This document shows, one piece after another, positions 42,302 to 51,696 of a stretch of DNA of 53,850 bases. The position numbers were made by a program, and so were the translations under genes. Each line of letters starts with the position of its first letter. Within the stretch, counting starts at the first letter, position 1. Origin of the DNA: JAVBNC01 sp031551765 (lineage in GTDB: Bacteria; Desulfobacterota; Desulfovibrionia; Desulfovibrionales; Desulfovibrionaceae); the NCBI GenBank assembly GCA_031551765.1, contig JAVBNC010000151.1, forward strand, positions 1-53,850, given 5' to 3'. The notes beneath the pieces were generated by a model. The model ran no database searches. It had not been told where the DNA came from and saw only the letters and a program-made list of their open reading frames with translations.

Positions 42302-44512
42302 TTAGTGCCAGAGCAGTTCGTTATATTTGGGCAGTTGCCAGAGCCCGTCGTCCACCATGACCTCCAACGCGTCGGCATGGGCGCGGCATTCCGCCATCAG
42401 CGGCAGCAGCACGTCCCGCGAAGCCTCCGCCCTGGCCAGCACGCCCGTCATGGCGTCCAGTTCCGTATGGCGCGCGTCCAGGCGGTTCAGGGCGTCCATA
42501 AGACCGCAGACGTGACCGCGCAGCTCGGCGTAATAGGCCTCTTCCGGCAGTTGCGGCGCTTCCGGGCTGACCAGGGCGCGGGAAGAGGCGGCCACCTTGC
42601 CCATTTTGCCCAGCCACTCCATGGCCACGGGCAGAATGGACGAGCGGCCCATGCCGGAGACGAGCTTGGTTTCCAGGTGCACGGCCCGGATGTAGGTTTC
42701 CAGAAGAATCTCCTGCCGGGCCAGGATTTCGCGCTCGCTGAACACGCCGTGGCGCAGAAGGGCACTCATGGTTTCCGGGTCGCTGTAGCGGGCCACGGCG
42801 CTGACCGTGTCCTTGAGGTTGGGCAGCCCGCGCCGCGCGGCCTCTTCCTGCCATTCTTTAGAGTAGCCGTTGCCGCTGAACACCACGGGCAGATGTTCCC
42901 CGAACAGACGGGCAAGCAGTTCCTGCGCGGCGTGGTTCAGGGTTTTGCCGCCGCTGACGGCCTCTTCCAGTTCCGTGGCGATATCGTCCAGGGCGCAGGC
43001 CATGGCGCTGTTCAGCACGATGTTGGCCGGGGCCACGGACTGCGAAGCGCCCACGGCCCGGAACTCGAACTTGTTGCCGGTAAAGGCCAGCGGGCTGGTG
43101 CGGTTGCGGTCGGAACTGTCTTTGGGCAGCGGCGGCAGGGCGGAAACGCCCACTTCCATCACCGCGCCCTTCCAGACGGATTTTTCGCCCTTGCCGGACT
43201 TGCCTTGGGCGATGCTCTCAATGATGGCCGTGAGCTGCTCGCCCAGGAACACGGAAAGAATGGCCGGGGGCGCTTCGTTGGCGCCCAGGCGGTGGTCGTT
43301 GCCCGCGCTGACGGTGCCCAGGCGCAGCAGCACGGCATGCTTGTGCACGGCGCGCAAAACAGCGGCCAGGAACACCAGGAACTGGGCGTTGTCCCTCGGC
43401 GTGGTGCCGGGGTCCAGCAGGTTGTTGCCGTCGGAATCGCAGATCGACCAGTTGTTGTGCTTGCCGGAACCGTTGATGCCCGCAAAGGGTTTTTCGTGCA
43501 GCAGGCAGGCGAAACCGTGGCGCGCCGCGGTTTCCCGCAGTATGCCCATGGTCAGCATGTTGTGGTCCACCGCGATGTTGGCCGGCTCGTACATGGGGGC
43601 CAGCTCGAACTGGCCGGGCGCCACTTCGTTGTGCCGGGTGCGGGCGGGAATGCCCAGAGCCAGCATGCGTTTTTCCACTTCCGCCATGAAGGCCAGCACC
43701 CGGGGCGTAATGGCCCCGAAGTAATGGTCTTCCAGCTCCTGGCCCTTGCTGGGCTTGGCGCCATAGACGCTGCGGCCCGCCAGGCGCAGGTCCGGCCGCA
43801 GGGCGTAGTAGCGGCGGTCCACCAGAAAATATTCCTGTTCCGCGCCCACCATGGCGTCCACCCGCGTGGCGCTGGTGTTGCCGAACAGGCGCAGGATACG
43901 CAGGGACTGGCGGGACAGCGCTTCCAACGAACGCAAAAGCGGGGTTTTGCGGTCCAGTGATTCCCCGGTGTAGGAAAGAAAAATGGACGGCACGTACAAC
44001 GTTCTGCCGGAACTGTTCTCCATGAGAAAGGCGGGACTGGTGGGGTCCCAGGCGGTGTAGCCCCTGGCCTCAAAGGTGGAACGCAACCCACCGGAAGGGA
44101 AGGAGGAAGCGTCCGGTTCCCCCTTGATCAGCATCTTGCCGGAAAATTCATTGATAATTTCCGTGCCGCCGGACGAACCCGGCACGCAGGTAAGAAAGGC
44201 GTCGTGTTTTTCGGCGGTGGCGCCGGTCATGGGCTGGAACCAATGGGCGTAGTGGGTGGCGCCGCGTTCCACGGCCCAGTCTTTCATGGCGCTGGCAATG
44301 ATGTCCGCGTCGCCTTCCCGCAGGCTTTCACCCCTGGAAACGGCCTGTTCCAGCCGGGCGAAGACCTGGCGCGGCAGGCGGTCGCGCATGACTTTCATAC
44401 TGAACACGTCGCGTCCGAACAGTTCGGCCGGAACATAGCAATCCGGGGCCGACGGGACATAGGTGTCCGCCGCCACGGCCGCGCGCACGGCGTTGCGGGG
44501 CGTGTAGGACAT
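42302..44512 (-). CDS. glnN: Type III glutamine synthetase
   Basis: A 736-residue cytoplasmic enzyme making glutamine from glutamate, ammonia and ATP. Length and motifs match the GSIII class: FLSYTGESLDRKTPLLRS near residue 180, VGAEQEYFLVD, RHNEVAPGQFELAP, KPFAGINGSGKHNNWS and RNRTSPLAFTGNKFEFRAVG. GSIII forms double hexamers and is not adenylylated like GSI. AAGGAG lies 6 bases before the start at 44512; the frame stays open to 44680 but is AT-rich noncoding there. A sigma-54-like promoter (44566-44580) fits nitrogen control. It diverges from carAB, which consumes glutamine. Confidence 0.95.
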   Translation of the reverse strand: MSYTPRNAVRAAVAADTYVPSAPDCYVPAELFGRDVFSMKVMRDRLPRQVFARLEQAVSRGESLREGDADIIASAMKDWAVERGATHYAHWFQPMTGATAEKHDAFLTCVPGSSGGTEIINEFSGKMLIKGEPDASSFPSGGLRSTFEARGYTAWDPTSPAFLMENSSGRTLYVPSIFLSYTGESLDRKTPLLRSLEALSRQSLRILRLFGNTSATRVDAMVGAEQEYFLVDRRYYALRPDLRLAGRSVYGAKPSKGQELEDHYFGAITPRVLAFMAEVEKRMLALGIPARTRHNEVAPGQFELAPMYEPANIAVDHNMLTMGILRETAARHGFACLLHEKPFAGINGSGKHNNWSICDSDGNNLLDPGTTPRDNAQFLVFLAAVLRAVHKHAVLLRLGTVSAGNDHRLGANEAPPAILSVFLGEQLTAIIESIAQGKSGKGEKSVWKGAVMEVGVSALPPLPKDSSDRNRTSPLAFTGNKFEFRAVGASQSVAPANIVLNSAMACALDDIATELEEAVSGGKTLNHAAQELLARLFGEHLPVVFSGNGYSKEWQEEAARRGLPNLKDTVSAVARYSDPETMSALLRHGVFSEREILARQEILLETYIRAVHLETKLVSGMGRSSILPVAMEWLGKMGKVAASSRALVSPEAPQLPEEAYYAELRGHVCGLMDALNRLDARHTELDAMTGVLARAEASRDVLLPLMAECRAHADALEVMVDDGLWQLPKYNELLWH

Positions 44513-44565
44513 GGGAAGCTCCTTGGCTGAGGTCACAAACAAAAAGGGTTTCTGCCTGGGGGTTA

Positions 44566-44580
44566 GCAACTTCTGTGCAA
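44566..44580 (-). promoter_or_regulatory. Sigma-54-like promoter of glnN
   Basis: On minus the sequence TTGCAC-AGAAG-TTGC has the exact spacing of a sigma-54 promoter (TGGCAC-N5-TTGC) with one change in the -24 GG. The start codon is about 54 bases downstream. The remaining intergenic stretch (44581-44850) is strongly AT-rich with TTCCGGAA (44661-44668) and ACAT-AA-ATGT (44721-44730) dyads as possible enhancer sites, and contains no gene. Confidence 0.4.
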
Positions 44581-44850
44581 AAGCCGGACGCTCCCCCCAT
44601 CTATTCAGAAAATACATTGAAATATAACGATAAAAGTATTTATCCACAAAGAAGTCCTCTTTCCGGAAGGAAGGAAACAAACATTTTTATTCACAAATGC
44701 ATTTTTATTTTATATTTTCTACATAAATGTAATTTACTGCTCCGCGCAGCAGCAGGCTGCCATAAAGACGTCTCGGAAATTTGGAAAAATATATTATAAA
44801 ATTAGTATATTACCCTGGTATTTTTAGATTTTGCCAAACGGTTTCCGCTC

Positions 44851-44866
44851 TGGCCTCGAACTTGCA
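44851..44866 (+). promoter_or_regulatory. Sigma-54 promoter of carAB
   Basis: TGGCCTCGAACTTGCA has the -24 TGGC and -12 TTGCA elements at the exact sigma-54 spacing. Transcription would start near 44877, leaving about 20 bases before carA, including its GAGAGG ribosome site. A NifA-like sigma-54 activator gene lies downstream of carB. Confidence 0.6.
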
Positions 44867-44895
44867 ACCTCGTATTTTCAACAAGAGAGGTAAGA

Positions 44896-46029
44896 ATGAG
44901 CGGCACAGCGGCTCTTTTGATGCTGGACGACGGCACCTGCTTTGAAGGCCTGGCCTGTGGAGCCAAGGCCGAAGCCACGGGCGAGGTGGTGTTCACCACC
45001 TCCATGGCCGGGTACCAGGAAACCATAAGCGACCCGTCCTATTGCGGGCAGATCATAACCTTTACCGCCGCGCACCTGGGCAACTACGGGGCCGCTTCCC
45101 TGGACGACGAGGCCCCGCTGCCCCGCGCGGGCGGCGCGGTGTTCCACGACCTGTTCAGGCCGGTTCCCTGCGGCCCTTTTCCCCACTGGCGGGCGGAGGA
45201 ATCCCTGAACCGCTACCTGGCCCGGGCGGATGTCACGGCCATTACCGGCGTGGACACACGCTCCCTGACCCTGCACCTGCGGGAACGCGGCGCGCGCAAC
45301 GGCATTATCAGCGCCCTGGACCTGGACAGGCCCTCGCTGCTGCGCCGCGCGCGGGAACTGCCTTCCATGCAGGGCCGGGACCTGGCGCGGCAGGTGACCT
45401 GCGAGGCGCCCCACACGCCGATTTTTCCCGACCTCGCGGCGGAATGCGGCCATCTGACCCCGCTGTCCGTGGCGGTCATAGACTACGGGGTCAAGCGGTC
45501 CATTCTCAGGCAGCTCGCCTGCTGCGGGCTGCGGCCCACGGTCTGGCCCGCTGCCAGCGAGACGGAAGACATTCTCGCCTCCCGGCCGGACGGGGTGCTG
45601 CTCTCCAACGGCCCCGGCGACCCGGAACCCTGCGACTACGCCGTGGCAACCATACGCAAACTGCTGGGCCGGGTACCCGTTTTCGGCATCTGCCTTGGGC
45701 ACCAGCTTCTGGCCCTGGCCCTGGGCGGCAGGACCGTGAAGCTGCCTTTCGGCCACCACGGCGCCAACCACCCGGTGCAAGACCTGCGCACGGGACGGGT
45801 GCTGGTCACCAGCCAGAACCACGGTTTCTGCGTGGACCCGGACAGTCTGCCGCGGGGCGTTACGCCCTCGCACTGGAATTTGAACGACAACACCCTGGAA
45901 GGGCTGGACGCCCCGCTGGTGAACGCGTTTTCCGTGCAGTTCCACCCGGAAGCCGCGCCCGGCCCCCGGGAGGCCCTGGGATTGTTCGGGGAGTTCAGGG
46001 CGCGCATACTGGCCGCCCTGGCCGCCTAG
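44896..46029 (+). CDS. carA: Carbamoyl-phosphate synthase small subunit
   Basis: A 377-residue glutamine amidotransferase subunit that releases ammonia from glutamine for CarB, feeding arginine and pyrimidine synthesis. The N-terminal CPSase domain includes FTTSMAGYQETISDPSY and TGVDTRSLTLHLRERG. The C-terminal class I amidotransferase domain has the nucleophile Cys266 in GICLGHQ and the pair His350/Glu352 in FHPE. The NLND/NTLEGLDAP region before the triad is typical. GAGAGGTAAGA leads the ATG. carB follows after a 144-bp spacer containing hairpins. Confidence 0.96.
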   Translation: MSGTAALLMLDDGTCFEGLACGAKAEATGEVVFTTSMAGYQETISDPSYCGQIITFTAAHLGNYGAASLDDEAPLPRAGGAVFHDLFRPVPCGPFPHWRAEESLNRYLARADVTAITGVDTRSLTLHLRERGARNGIISALDLDRPSLLRRARELPSMQGRDLARQVTCEAPHTPIFPDLAAECGHLTPLSVAVIDYGVKRSILRQLACCGLRPTVWPAASETEDILASRPDGVLLSNGPGDPEPCDYAVATIRKLLGRVPVFGICLGHQLLALALGGRTVKLPFGHHGANHPVQDLRTGRVLVTSQNHGFCVDPDSLPRGVTPSHWNLNDNTLEGLDAPLVNAFSVQFHPEAAPGPREALGLFGEFRARILAALAA

Positions 46030-46052
46030 TTATAAAAAAAGAAAGACAGTAT

Positions 46053-46119
46053 TGTCGAAGCCATCCAGGAATGAGAGCAGGGCGCTGCCCTGCACCCGCC
46101 AGGGGGATGATCCCCCTGG
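46053..46119 (+). other. Hairpins in the carA-carB spacer
   Basis: The spacer holds TGTCGAAGCCA leading to GCAGGGC-GCT-GCCCTGC (46077-46093), a member of the GAAGCC hairpin family, and a second stem CCAGGGGGA/TCCCCCTGG (46099-46119). No T tract follows. Such hairpins could set the carA/carB ratio. Confidence 0.6.
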
Positions 46120-46173
46120 ACCCGCAACAGGTGTCTATTCATATGGGTATCGTGAGTTTTAAAGGATAGTTCC

Positions 46174-49100
46174 ATGCCTAAGCGTAAAGAGTTACAGACC
46201 ATCATGGTGCTCGGGTCCGGCCCCATTGTCATCGGCCAGGCCTGCGAGTTCGACTATTCCGGAACACAGGGCTGCAAAGCCCTGCGCGAGGAAGGCTGCC
46301 GCATCATCCTCCTGAATTCCAACCCCGCCACGGTGATGACGGACCCCGGTTTCAGCGACCGCACCTACATGGAGCCTCTGAACGTGCACATGGCTTCCGC
46401 CATCATCCGGCAGGAGAGGCCGGACGCGCTTTTGCCCACCCTGGGCGGCCAGACGGCGCTGAATCTGGCCATGGAACTGCACGCTTCCGGCGTGCTGGCC
46501 GAATGCGGCGTGGAAATGATCGGCGCGCGGCCGGAAGCCATTGAAATAGCCGAAAACCGGCAGCGGTTCCGCGAAACCATGCAGGGCATAGGCCTGGACC
46601 TGCCCCGCAGCGGCCTGGCTTCCTCCGTGGCCGAGGCGGAAAAAGTGCTGGCCATGACGGGCTTTCCCGCCATTATCCGGCCTTCTTACACCCTGGGCGG
46701 CACGGGCGGCGGCATTGCCTACAATCTGGAAGAATTCAAGAACATCGTCCGCCAGGGCATAGACGCCTCCCCCATAGGCCAGGCGCTGGTGGAGGAATCC
46801 GTGCTGGGCTGGAAGGAAATAGAGCTGGAAGTGATGCGTGATTGCGCGGACAACGCCATTGTCATCTGCGGCATCGAACACCTGGACCCCATGGGCGTGC
46901 ACACCGGCGATTCCATTACCGTGGCCCCCATCCAGACCCTGTCCGACGTGGAGTACCAGGCGCTGCGCCTGGATGCCCTGGCCGTGGTGCGCGCCGTGGG
47001 CGTGGACACGGGCGGCTGCAACATCCAGTTCGCCGTGAATCCCCGCAGCGGCCGGCGGGTGGTCATTGAAATGAACCCCCGGGTTTCGCGATCTTCCGCC
47101 CTGGCTTCCAAGGCCACGGGCTACCCCATAGCCAGGGTGGCGGCCAAGCTGGCCCTTGGCTACCGCCTGGACGAGCTGAAAAACGACATCACCGGCACTT
47201 CCGCCTGCTTTGAGCCCAGCATTGACTACTGCGTGGTCAAGGTGCCGCGCTTCAATTTCGAAAAATTCACCGGGTCGGAGCCGCTTTTGGGCCTGCAAAT
47301 GCATTCCGTGGGCGAAACCATGGCCTTGGGCGGCAATTTCCGAGAAGCCCTGCAAAAGGCTCTGCGCGGCCTGGAAACGGGCCTGAGCGGCCTGGAACCC
47401 CCGCGCGGGAACGGGGGCGCGCCCATGCCCAGGGCCGCGCGCCTGGCGGAACTGCGCGATTCCCTGTACCGCCCCGGCCCGGAACGCCTGCCGGAACTGT
47501 ACGAAGCCCTGCGCCTGGGCCTGCCCCCGGAGGAAGCCTGCGCCATTACCGGCATAGACCCCTGGTTCATGCGCCAGCTCATGCTCATTCTGGGCACGGA
47601 ACGGGAGGTGGGCGGCCCCTTCGCGGCCCTGGCGGAACAGGCCCTGGCCGACCTGGCCGCGCAGCGGGAGCTGAACCCGGATTTTGCCCGCTGCCTGCGC
47701 CGCATCAAGGCCCAGGGCTTCAGTGACGCGCGCCTGGCCGCCCTGCTGCGGCGCGCGCTGGCGAACCCGGAACTGAGCGAGGAACTGCTGCGCGCCCTGC
47801 GCCTGGCCGCCGGGGTGCGGCCCTATTTCCGCAGCGTGGACACCTGCGCCGGGGAATTCGCGGCCCGCACGCCCTACTTTTACTCCACCTACGACGCGGA
47901 CCGGCCGGACCCGGCCCACACCGCGCAGGTGCAAAGCCGTAACAGTGCCCGGAACGGGGGCATACGCAAGGCCGTCATTCTGGGCGGCGGGCCCAACCGC
48001 ATCGGCCAGGGCGTGGAATTCGACTACTGCTGCGTGCAGGCTTCCTTTGCCCTGCGGGACATGGGCGTCACCAGCATCATGGTCAATTCCAACCCGGAAA
48101 CCGTGTCCACGGACTATGATTCCACGGACCGCCTCTATTTCGAGCCGGTCACGGCCGAGGACATTCTGGCCGTGTGCGAGGCGGAAGACCCGGACGGAGT
48201 CATCGTGCAGTTCGGCGGGCAGACGCCGCTGAATATCGCCGCCGCCCTGGAAAAGGCCGGGGTGCCTATCATGGGCACCAGCCCTGCGGCCATTGCCCTG
48301 GCCGAGGACCGGGAGGCCTTTGCAAACCTGGCGCGGCGCCTGGATATACCCCAGCCCATGAGCGGCATGGCCTTTAACGAGGAATCCGCCTGCCGCATCG
48401 CCAAGGACATAAGCTACCCGGTCATGGTGCGGCCTTCCTTTGTGCTGGGCGGCCGGGCCATGCGCGTGATTTACCGCGAAAGCGACCTGCGGGACTACGT
48501 CAGCGGCAAGGTCACGGGGCGCGCCATAGACCCGGATTCGCCCATTTTGGTGGACAAGTACCTGGAGGACGCCGCGGAAGTGGATGTGGACGCCATTTGT
48601 GACGGCAAGCGCGTCACCGTGGCCGCGGTCATGGAGCATATCGAGCAGGCGGGCATCCATTCCGGCGATTCCTGCTGCTCCATCCCCGCGCACACCCTGA
48701 GCCCGGAAACCATGGACCGCATCCGGGATTACACGCGCAGGCTGGGACAAGGCCTGGCCACCGTCGGCCTGCTCAACGTGCAGTTCGCGGTGCGGAGCGG
48801 GGAAGTGTTCGTGCTGGAAGCCAACCCCAGGGGCTCGCGCACCGTGCCTTTCGTGTCCAAAGCCACGGGCTGCAACGTGGCGGGCATGGCGGCCCAGGTT
48901 ATGGCCGGAAAAAGCCTGGAGGAACTCGGGTTCCTGGAAGAGCCGCGTTTCTGGTACCATACGGTCAAGGAAGCGGTGATCCCTTTTGACCGCTTTCCGG
49001 GCACGGAAATCAGCCTGGGGCCGGAAATGCGCTCCACCGGCGAGGTCATGGGCATAGACCGCAGTTTCGGCATGGCCTTTTTAAAAGCCCAGTCCGCGGC

Positions 49101-49566
49101 GGGCACACCCATACCCTTTTCCGGGCCGGTCATTCTCTCCGTGGCGGACATGGACAAGGAAGCGCTTATGCCGCTGGCCAAACGCCTGGCGGCCCTGGGG
49201 TTCACCCTGCACGCCACGCCGGGCACCAGGGCCGCGCTGGAAGCTCACGGCATAGCCGCCCAGCCGGTGCTGAAACTCGGCCCCCGGCGGCCGCACCTGG
49301 TGGACCTGATGCGCAACGGCGAAATCCGGATGATCGTCAACACCATCAGCGGGGCGGAATCCGCCCGGGATGCGACGCTCATCCGCTCCGAGGCCATCAG
49401 CCGCCATGTGACGCTGCTGACCACCGTGGCCGCCTTGCGAGCCGCCATTGAAGGGCTGGAAAGACGGCGGAAGGAAATGCGCAGCGTGGCCCCCCTGCAG
49501 GACTATTACGCGGGCCGGGTGCAGGTCCGCTACCAGAGTGAGGGTGGTCCGGCACCCGGAAAATGA
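46174..49566 (+). CDS. carB: Carbamoyl-phosphate synthase large subunit
   Basis: A 1130-residue subunit, slightly longer than the usual 1060-1080. It contains two homologous ATP-grasp halves: the first begins IMVLGSGPIVIGQACEFDYSG (residues 10 on) and phosphorylates bicarbonate; the second begins AVILGGGPNRIGQGVEFDYCC (near residue 599) and phosphorylates carbamate. Between them is the oligomerisation region with extra Ala/Leu/Arg-rich helices (about 480-555), which explains the length. The C-terminal MGS-like regulatory domain ends near 1085. AAAGGA lies before the ATG. All motifs look intact. Confidence 0.96.
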   Translation: MPKRKELQTIMVLGSGPIVIGQACEFDYSGTQGCKALREEGCRIILLNSNPATVMTDPGFSDRTYMEPLNVHMASAIIRQERPDALLPTLGGQTALNLAMELHASGVLAECGVEMIGARPEAIEIAENRQRFRETMQGIGLDLPRSGLASSVAEAEKVLAMTGFPAIIRPSYTLGGTGGGIAYNLEEFKNIVRQGIDASPIGQALVEESVLGWKEIELEVMRDCADNAIVICGIEHLDPMGVHTGDSITVAPIQTLSDVEYQALRLDALAVVRAVGVDTGGCNIQFAVNPRSGRRVVIEMNPRVSRSSALASKATGYPIARVAAKLALGYRLDELKNDITGTSACFEPSIDYCVVKVPRFNFEKFTGSEPLLGLQMHSVGETMALGGNFREALQKALRGLETGLSGLEPPRGNGGAPMPRAARLAELRDSLYRPGPERLPELYEALRLGLPPEEACAITGIDPWFMRQLMLILGTEREVGGPFAALAEQALADLAAQRELNPDFARCLRRIKAQGFSDARLAALLRRALANPELSEELLRALRLAAGVRPYFRSVDTCAGEFAARTPYFYSTYDADRPDPAHTAQVQSRNSARNGGIRKAVILGGGPNRIGQGVEFDYCCVQASFALRDMGVTSIMVNSNPETVSTDYDSTDRLYFEPVTAEDILAVCEAEDPDGVIVQFGGQTPLNIAAALEKAGVPIMGTSPAAIALAEDREAFANLARRLDIPQPMSGMAFNEESACRIAKDISYPVMVRPSFVLGGRAMRVIYRESDLRDYVSGKVTGRAIDPDSPILVDKYLEDAAEVDVDAICDGKRVTVAAVMEHIEQAGIHSGDSCCSIPAHTLSPETMDRIRDYTRRLGQGLATVGLLNVQFAVRSGEVFVLEANPRGSRTVPFVSKATGCNVAGMAAQVMAGKSLEELGFLEEPRFWYHTVKEAVIPFDRFPGTEISLGPEMRSTGEVMGIDRSFGMAFLKAQSAAGTPIPFSGPVILSVADMDKEALMPLAKRLAALGFTLHATPGTRAALEAHGIAAQPVLKLGPRRPHLVDLMRNGEIRMIVNTISGAESARDATLIRSEAISRHVTLLTTVAALRAAIEGLERRRKEMRSVAPLQDYYAGRVQVRYQSEGGPAPGK

Positions 49567-49631
49567 GTTTTTTCAAGAAAACCACTTGGGAACGCATACC
49601 CTATCCCTGAATTATGCGTTAAAGTATTAGA

Positions 49632-51251
49632 ATGGACGCCCGCATTCGCTATGAAACCAACGAGCTGCGCCTGCTGTTTGAGGTCAGCCAGGCCCTGGAG
49701 GGCGCTTCCGAGCTTTCGGAGCGGCTGGCGGCCGTGCTCGCCCTGCTGGCCCGCGACACGGGCATGATGCGCGGCGCGCTGTGCCTGCTGCTCCCCGGCC
49801 CCACGGAAAATCTGGCGGAAGCCTTTCACGGCCTGAAAGGCCCGGAACTGCACAGCCTGCGCTGCGCCACGCAGGGCAGCGTCATGAGCCAGGTGGTGTC
49901 TTCCGGGCAGAGCGCGGCCGTGTCCAAATCCTCCGGCCAGCCCGTTTTCCTGGGCAAAAGCGAGGCCTGGGATCTGGCCAAGGAAGAGTTGTCCTTTCTT
50001 TGCGTGCCCATCCTGGTGGACGTCCGGCCCATGGGCGCGCTGCTGGTGGACCGCCTGTTCGCGGATTCCGTAAGTCTGGCGGAAGATCTGCGCCTGGCCC
50101 ACGTGTTCGCCTCGCTCATTGCCAGGGCGCTGCGCATCCGCAGGGAATTCCAGTCCATACACAGCGCGGTGCTGGAAGAAAATCGCCGCCTGAGGAATCT
50201 CGCGCGCGGCCCGCTGAATACGGGCGGCATGATCGGCTCTTCCGCCCCCATCAGGGCGCTGCTGGAAGAAGTGGCCCAGGTCACGGGCACTTCCGCCACC
50301 GTGCTTATCCGGGGGGAAAACGGCACGGGCAAGGAGCTGGTGGCCGGTATTATCCACGCCAACAGCTCCCGTTCCGGCGGGCCCTTCATCAAGGTCAACT
50401 GCGCGGCTCTGCCGGAAGGCCTGGTGGAAAGCGAGCTGTTCGGCCACGAGCGCGGCGCCTTTACCGGCGCGGTGGGCCTGCGCAAGGGCCGTTTTGAAAT
50501 GGCCCACGGCGGCACCCTGTTCCTGGACGAAGTGGGCGACATGACCCTGACCACCCAGGCCAAGCTCCTCCGCGTCATCCAGGAAAAGGAATTCGAACGC
50601 GTGGGCGGCGCGGAAACCATACGCGTGGACGCGCGCCTGATAGCGGCCACCAACCGCGACCTGGAAAGCATGGTCGGCCAGGGAACCTTCCGCCAGGATC
50701 TGTACTACCGGCTCAGCGTGTTCCCGCTTATTCTCCCGCCCCTGCGCGAGCGGCGCAGCGACATCATGGCCCTGGTCACGCATTTCGTGGACCAGGTCAG
50801 CGCGGCCAACCGCAAAAAGGTGGTCCGCCTCACCCAGGAAGCAACGGCGCTGCTTTTGCGCTACGACTGGCCCGGCAATATCCGGGAGCTGGAGAACGTG
50901 GTGGAACGGGCGGTCATTCTCTGCGGGCTGGACGGGGTTATCGGCGCGCAGCACCTGCCCCCCTGGCTGCAAAGCGCCCCCCCCGCCGCCCTGAGCCGGG
51001 AAACGGACGATACCGCGCCCGTTCCTCTTGCGCCCGGCCCCGCCTTCGGCCCGGAACAGCCGGACGCCACCCTGGACGAGGCCCTGGCCGCCCTGGAAGA
51101 GCGCCTTATCGTGCAGGCCCTGGAGGTGGAAGGCGGCACCATGTCCCGCGCCGCCCGGCGCCTGGGCATAACGGAACGGGTCATGGGCCTGCGCATGGCT
51201 CGCTACGGCCTGGATTACAGACACTTCCGCAAAAAGAACGGCCTGGCCTGA
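49632..51251 (+). CDS. Sigma-54-dependent activator, NifA-like (GAF-AAA-Fis)
   Basis: A 539-residue enhancer-binding protein. A GAF sensor domain covers about 20-170. The AAA+ domain has Walker A GENGTGKE (228-235), the sigma-54-contacting GAFTGA (275-280) and Walker B TLFLDE (295-300), plus the DLYYRLSVFP and WPGNIRELENVVERA motifs. A Fis-type helix-turn-helix ends the protein (SRAARRLGITERVMGLRMARYGL). Domain order matches NifA, although no nif gene is in the window. It starts 66 bases after carB; a dyad AACGCATA/TATGCGTT (49591-49620) lies before it. It may act on the sigma-54 promoters of carAB and glnN; this is inference. Confidence 0.92.
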   Translation: MDARIRYETNELRLLFEVSQALEGASELSERLAAVLALLARDTGMMRGALCLLLPGPTENLAEAFHGLKGPELHSLRCATQGSVMSQVVSSGQSAAVSKSSGQPVFLGKSEAWDLAKEELSFLCVPILVDVRPMGALLVDRLFADSVSLAEDLRLAHVFASLIARALRIRREFQSIHSAVLEENRRLRNLARGPLNTGGMIGSSAPIRALLEEVAQVTGTSATVLIRGENGTGKELVAGIIHANSSRSGGPFIKVNCAALPEGLVESELFGHERGAFTGAVGLRKGRFEMAHGGTLFLDEVGDMTLTTQAKLLRVIQEKEFERVGGAETIRVDARLIAATNRDLESMVGQGTFRQDLYYRLSVFPLILPPLRERRSDIMALVTHFVDQVSAANRKKVVRLTQEATALLLRYDWPGNIRELENVVERAVILCGLDGVIGAQHLPPWLQSAPPAALSRETDDTAPVPLAPGPAFGPEQPDATLDEALAALEERLIVQALEVEGGTMSRAARRLGITERVMGLRMARYGLDYRHFRKKNGLA

Positions 51252-51255
51252 AAAT

Positions 51256-51294
51256 AACCCAGCCCCGGCGCGGGTAATTGCCGGGGCGGGGTTT
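51256..51294. terminator. Bidirectional hairpin between activator and lipoprotein genes
   Basis: Stem AACCC-a-GCCCCGGC / GCCGGGGC-g-GGGTT with a 10-base loop, five bases after the activator stop and 24 bases beyond the lipoprotein stop on the other strand. A short TTT follows on plus. Confidence 0.7.
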
Positions 51295-51317
51295 CCGTTC
51301 GCGGAACAAAGGTTTGC

Positions 51318-51551
51318 TTAGTCCTTAAGTTCCCGCATTTGCTTCATGTTCTGGCGGGGAATGACGATCTTGTTCCCGCCCTCGTCTTTGAAAGTGACGG
51401 TGTCCGCTTTGGTGTCTATGTCCGGCTCGGAAGCGGCGATATACACCGCGTAGTCGCTGGTGACCACGACGTAGCGCGAGGAACAGCCGCCCAGCAGCAA
51501 CAGGAACGCCGCCGAAAGAATCAGGGTGCCGAAAGAAGCGTAGCGTTTCAT
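51318..51551 (-). CDS. YgdI/YgdR-type (DUF903) small lipoprotein
   Basis: A 77-residue lipoprotein with the lipobox LLGGC at about residues 19-23. After Cys23 comes a single SH3-like DUF903 domain (RYVVVTSDYAVYIAASEPDIDT...VTFKDEGGNKIVIPRQNMKQMREL), which matches YgdI/YgdR in length and in the late 'IPRxxVxQIxE' type motif. Function of this family is unknown; located in an outer or inner membrane leaflet. AAGGAG precedes the start. Promoter at 51599-51626. Confidence 0.88.
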   Translation of the reverse strand: MKRYASFGTLILSAAFLLLLGGCSSRYVVVTSDYAVYIAASEPDIDTKADTVTFKDEGGNKIVIPRQNMKQMRELKD

Positions 51552-51598
51552 ATCTTCGATCTCCTTGGTAGGGCTACAGGAATTTGGGTTCTATAGCG

Positions 51599-51626
51599 TA
51601 TATAGGCAAGGCGGGCGGCGGGTCAA
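51599..51626 (-). promoter_or_regulatory. Promoter of the DUF903 lipoprotein gene
   Basis: On minus: -35 TTGACC (51621-51626), 16 bases, -10 TATATA (51599-51604), about 48 bases before the start codon. Confidence 0.5.
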
Positions 51627-51661
51627 CAGGCTTAGCCGAAAGAGAGGACCGCGCTTTGCGG

Positions 51662-51690
51662 TTGACGGCGCGGGGCGTTTTGCCTATCGT
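51662..51690 (+). promoter_or_regulatory. Promoter of the cobalamin riboswitch operon
   Basis: -35 TTGACG (51662-51667), exactly 17 bases, -10 TATCGT (51685-51690). Transcription would begin near 51697, directly at the 5' end of the riboswitch. Confidence 0.6.
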
Positions 51691-51696
51691 TCCGGC

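Noticed and set aside
46192..48960. A 922-codon open frame opposite carB
   Set aside because: Shadow of the conserved carB coding sequence; composition bias only, no ribosome site.
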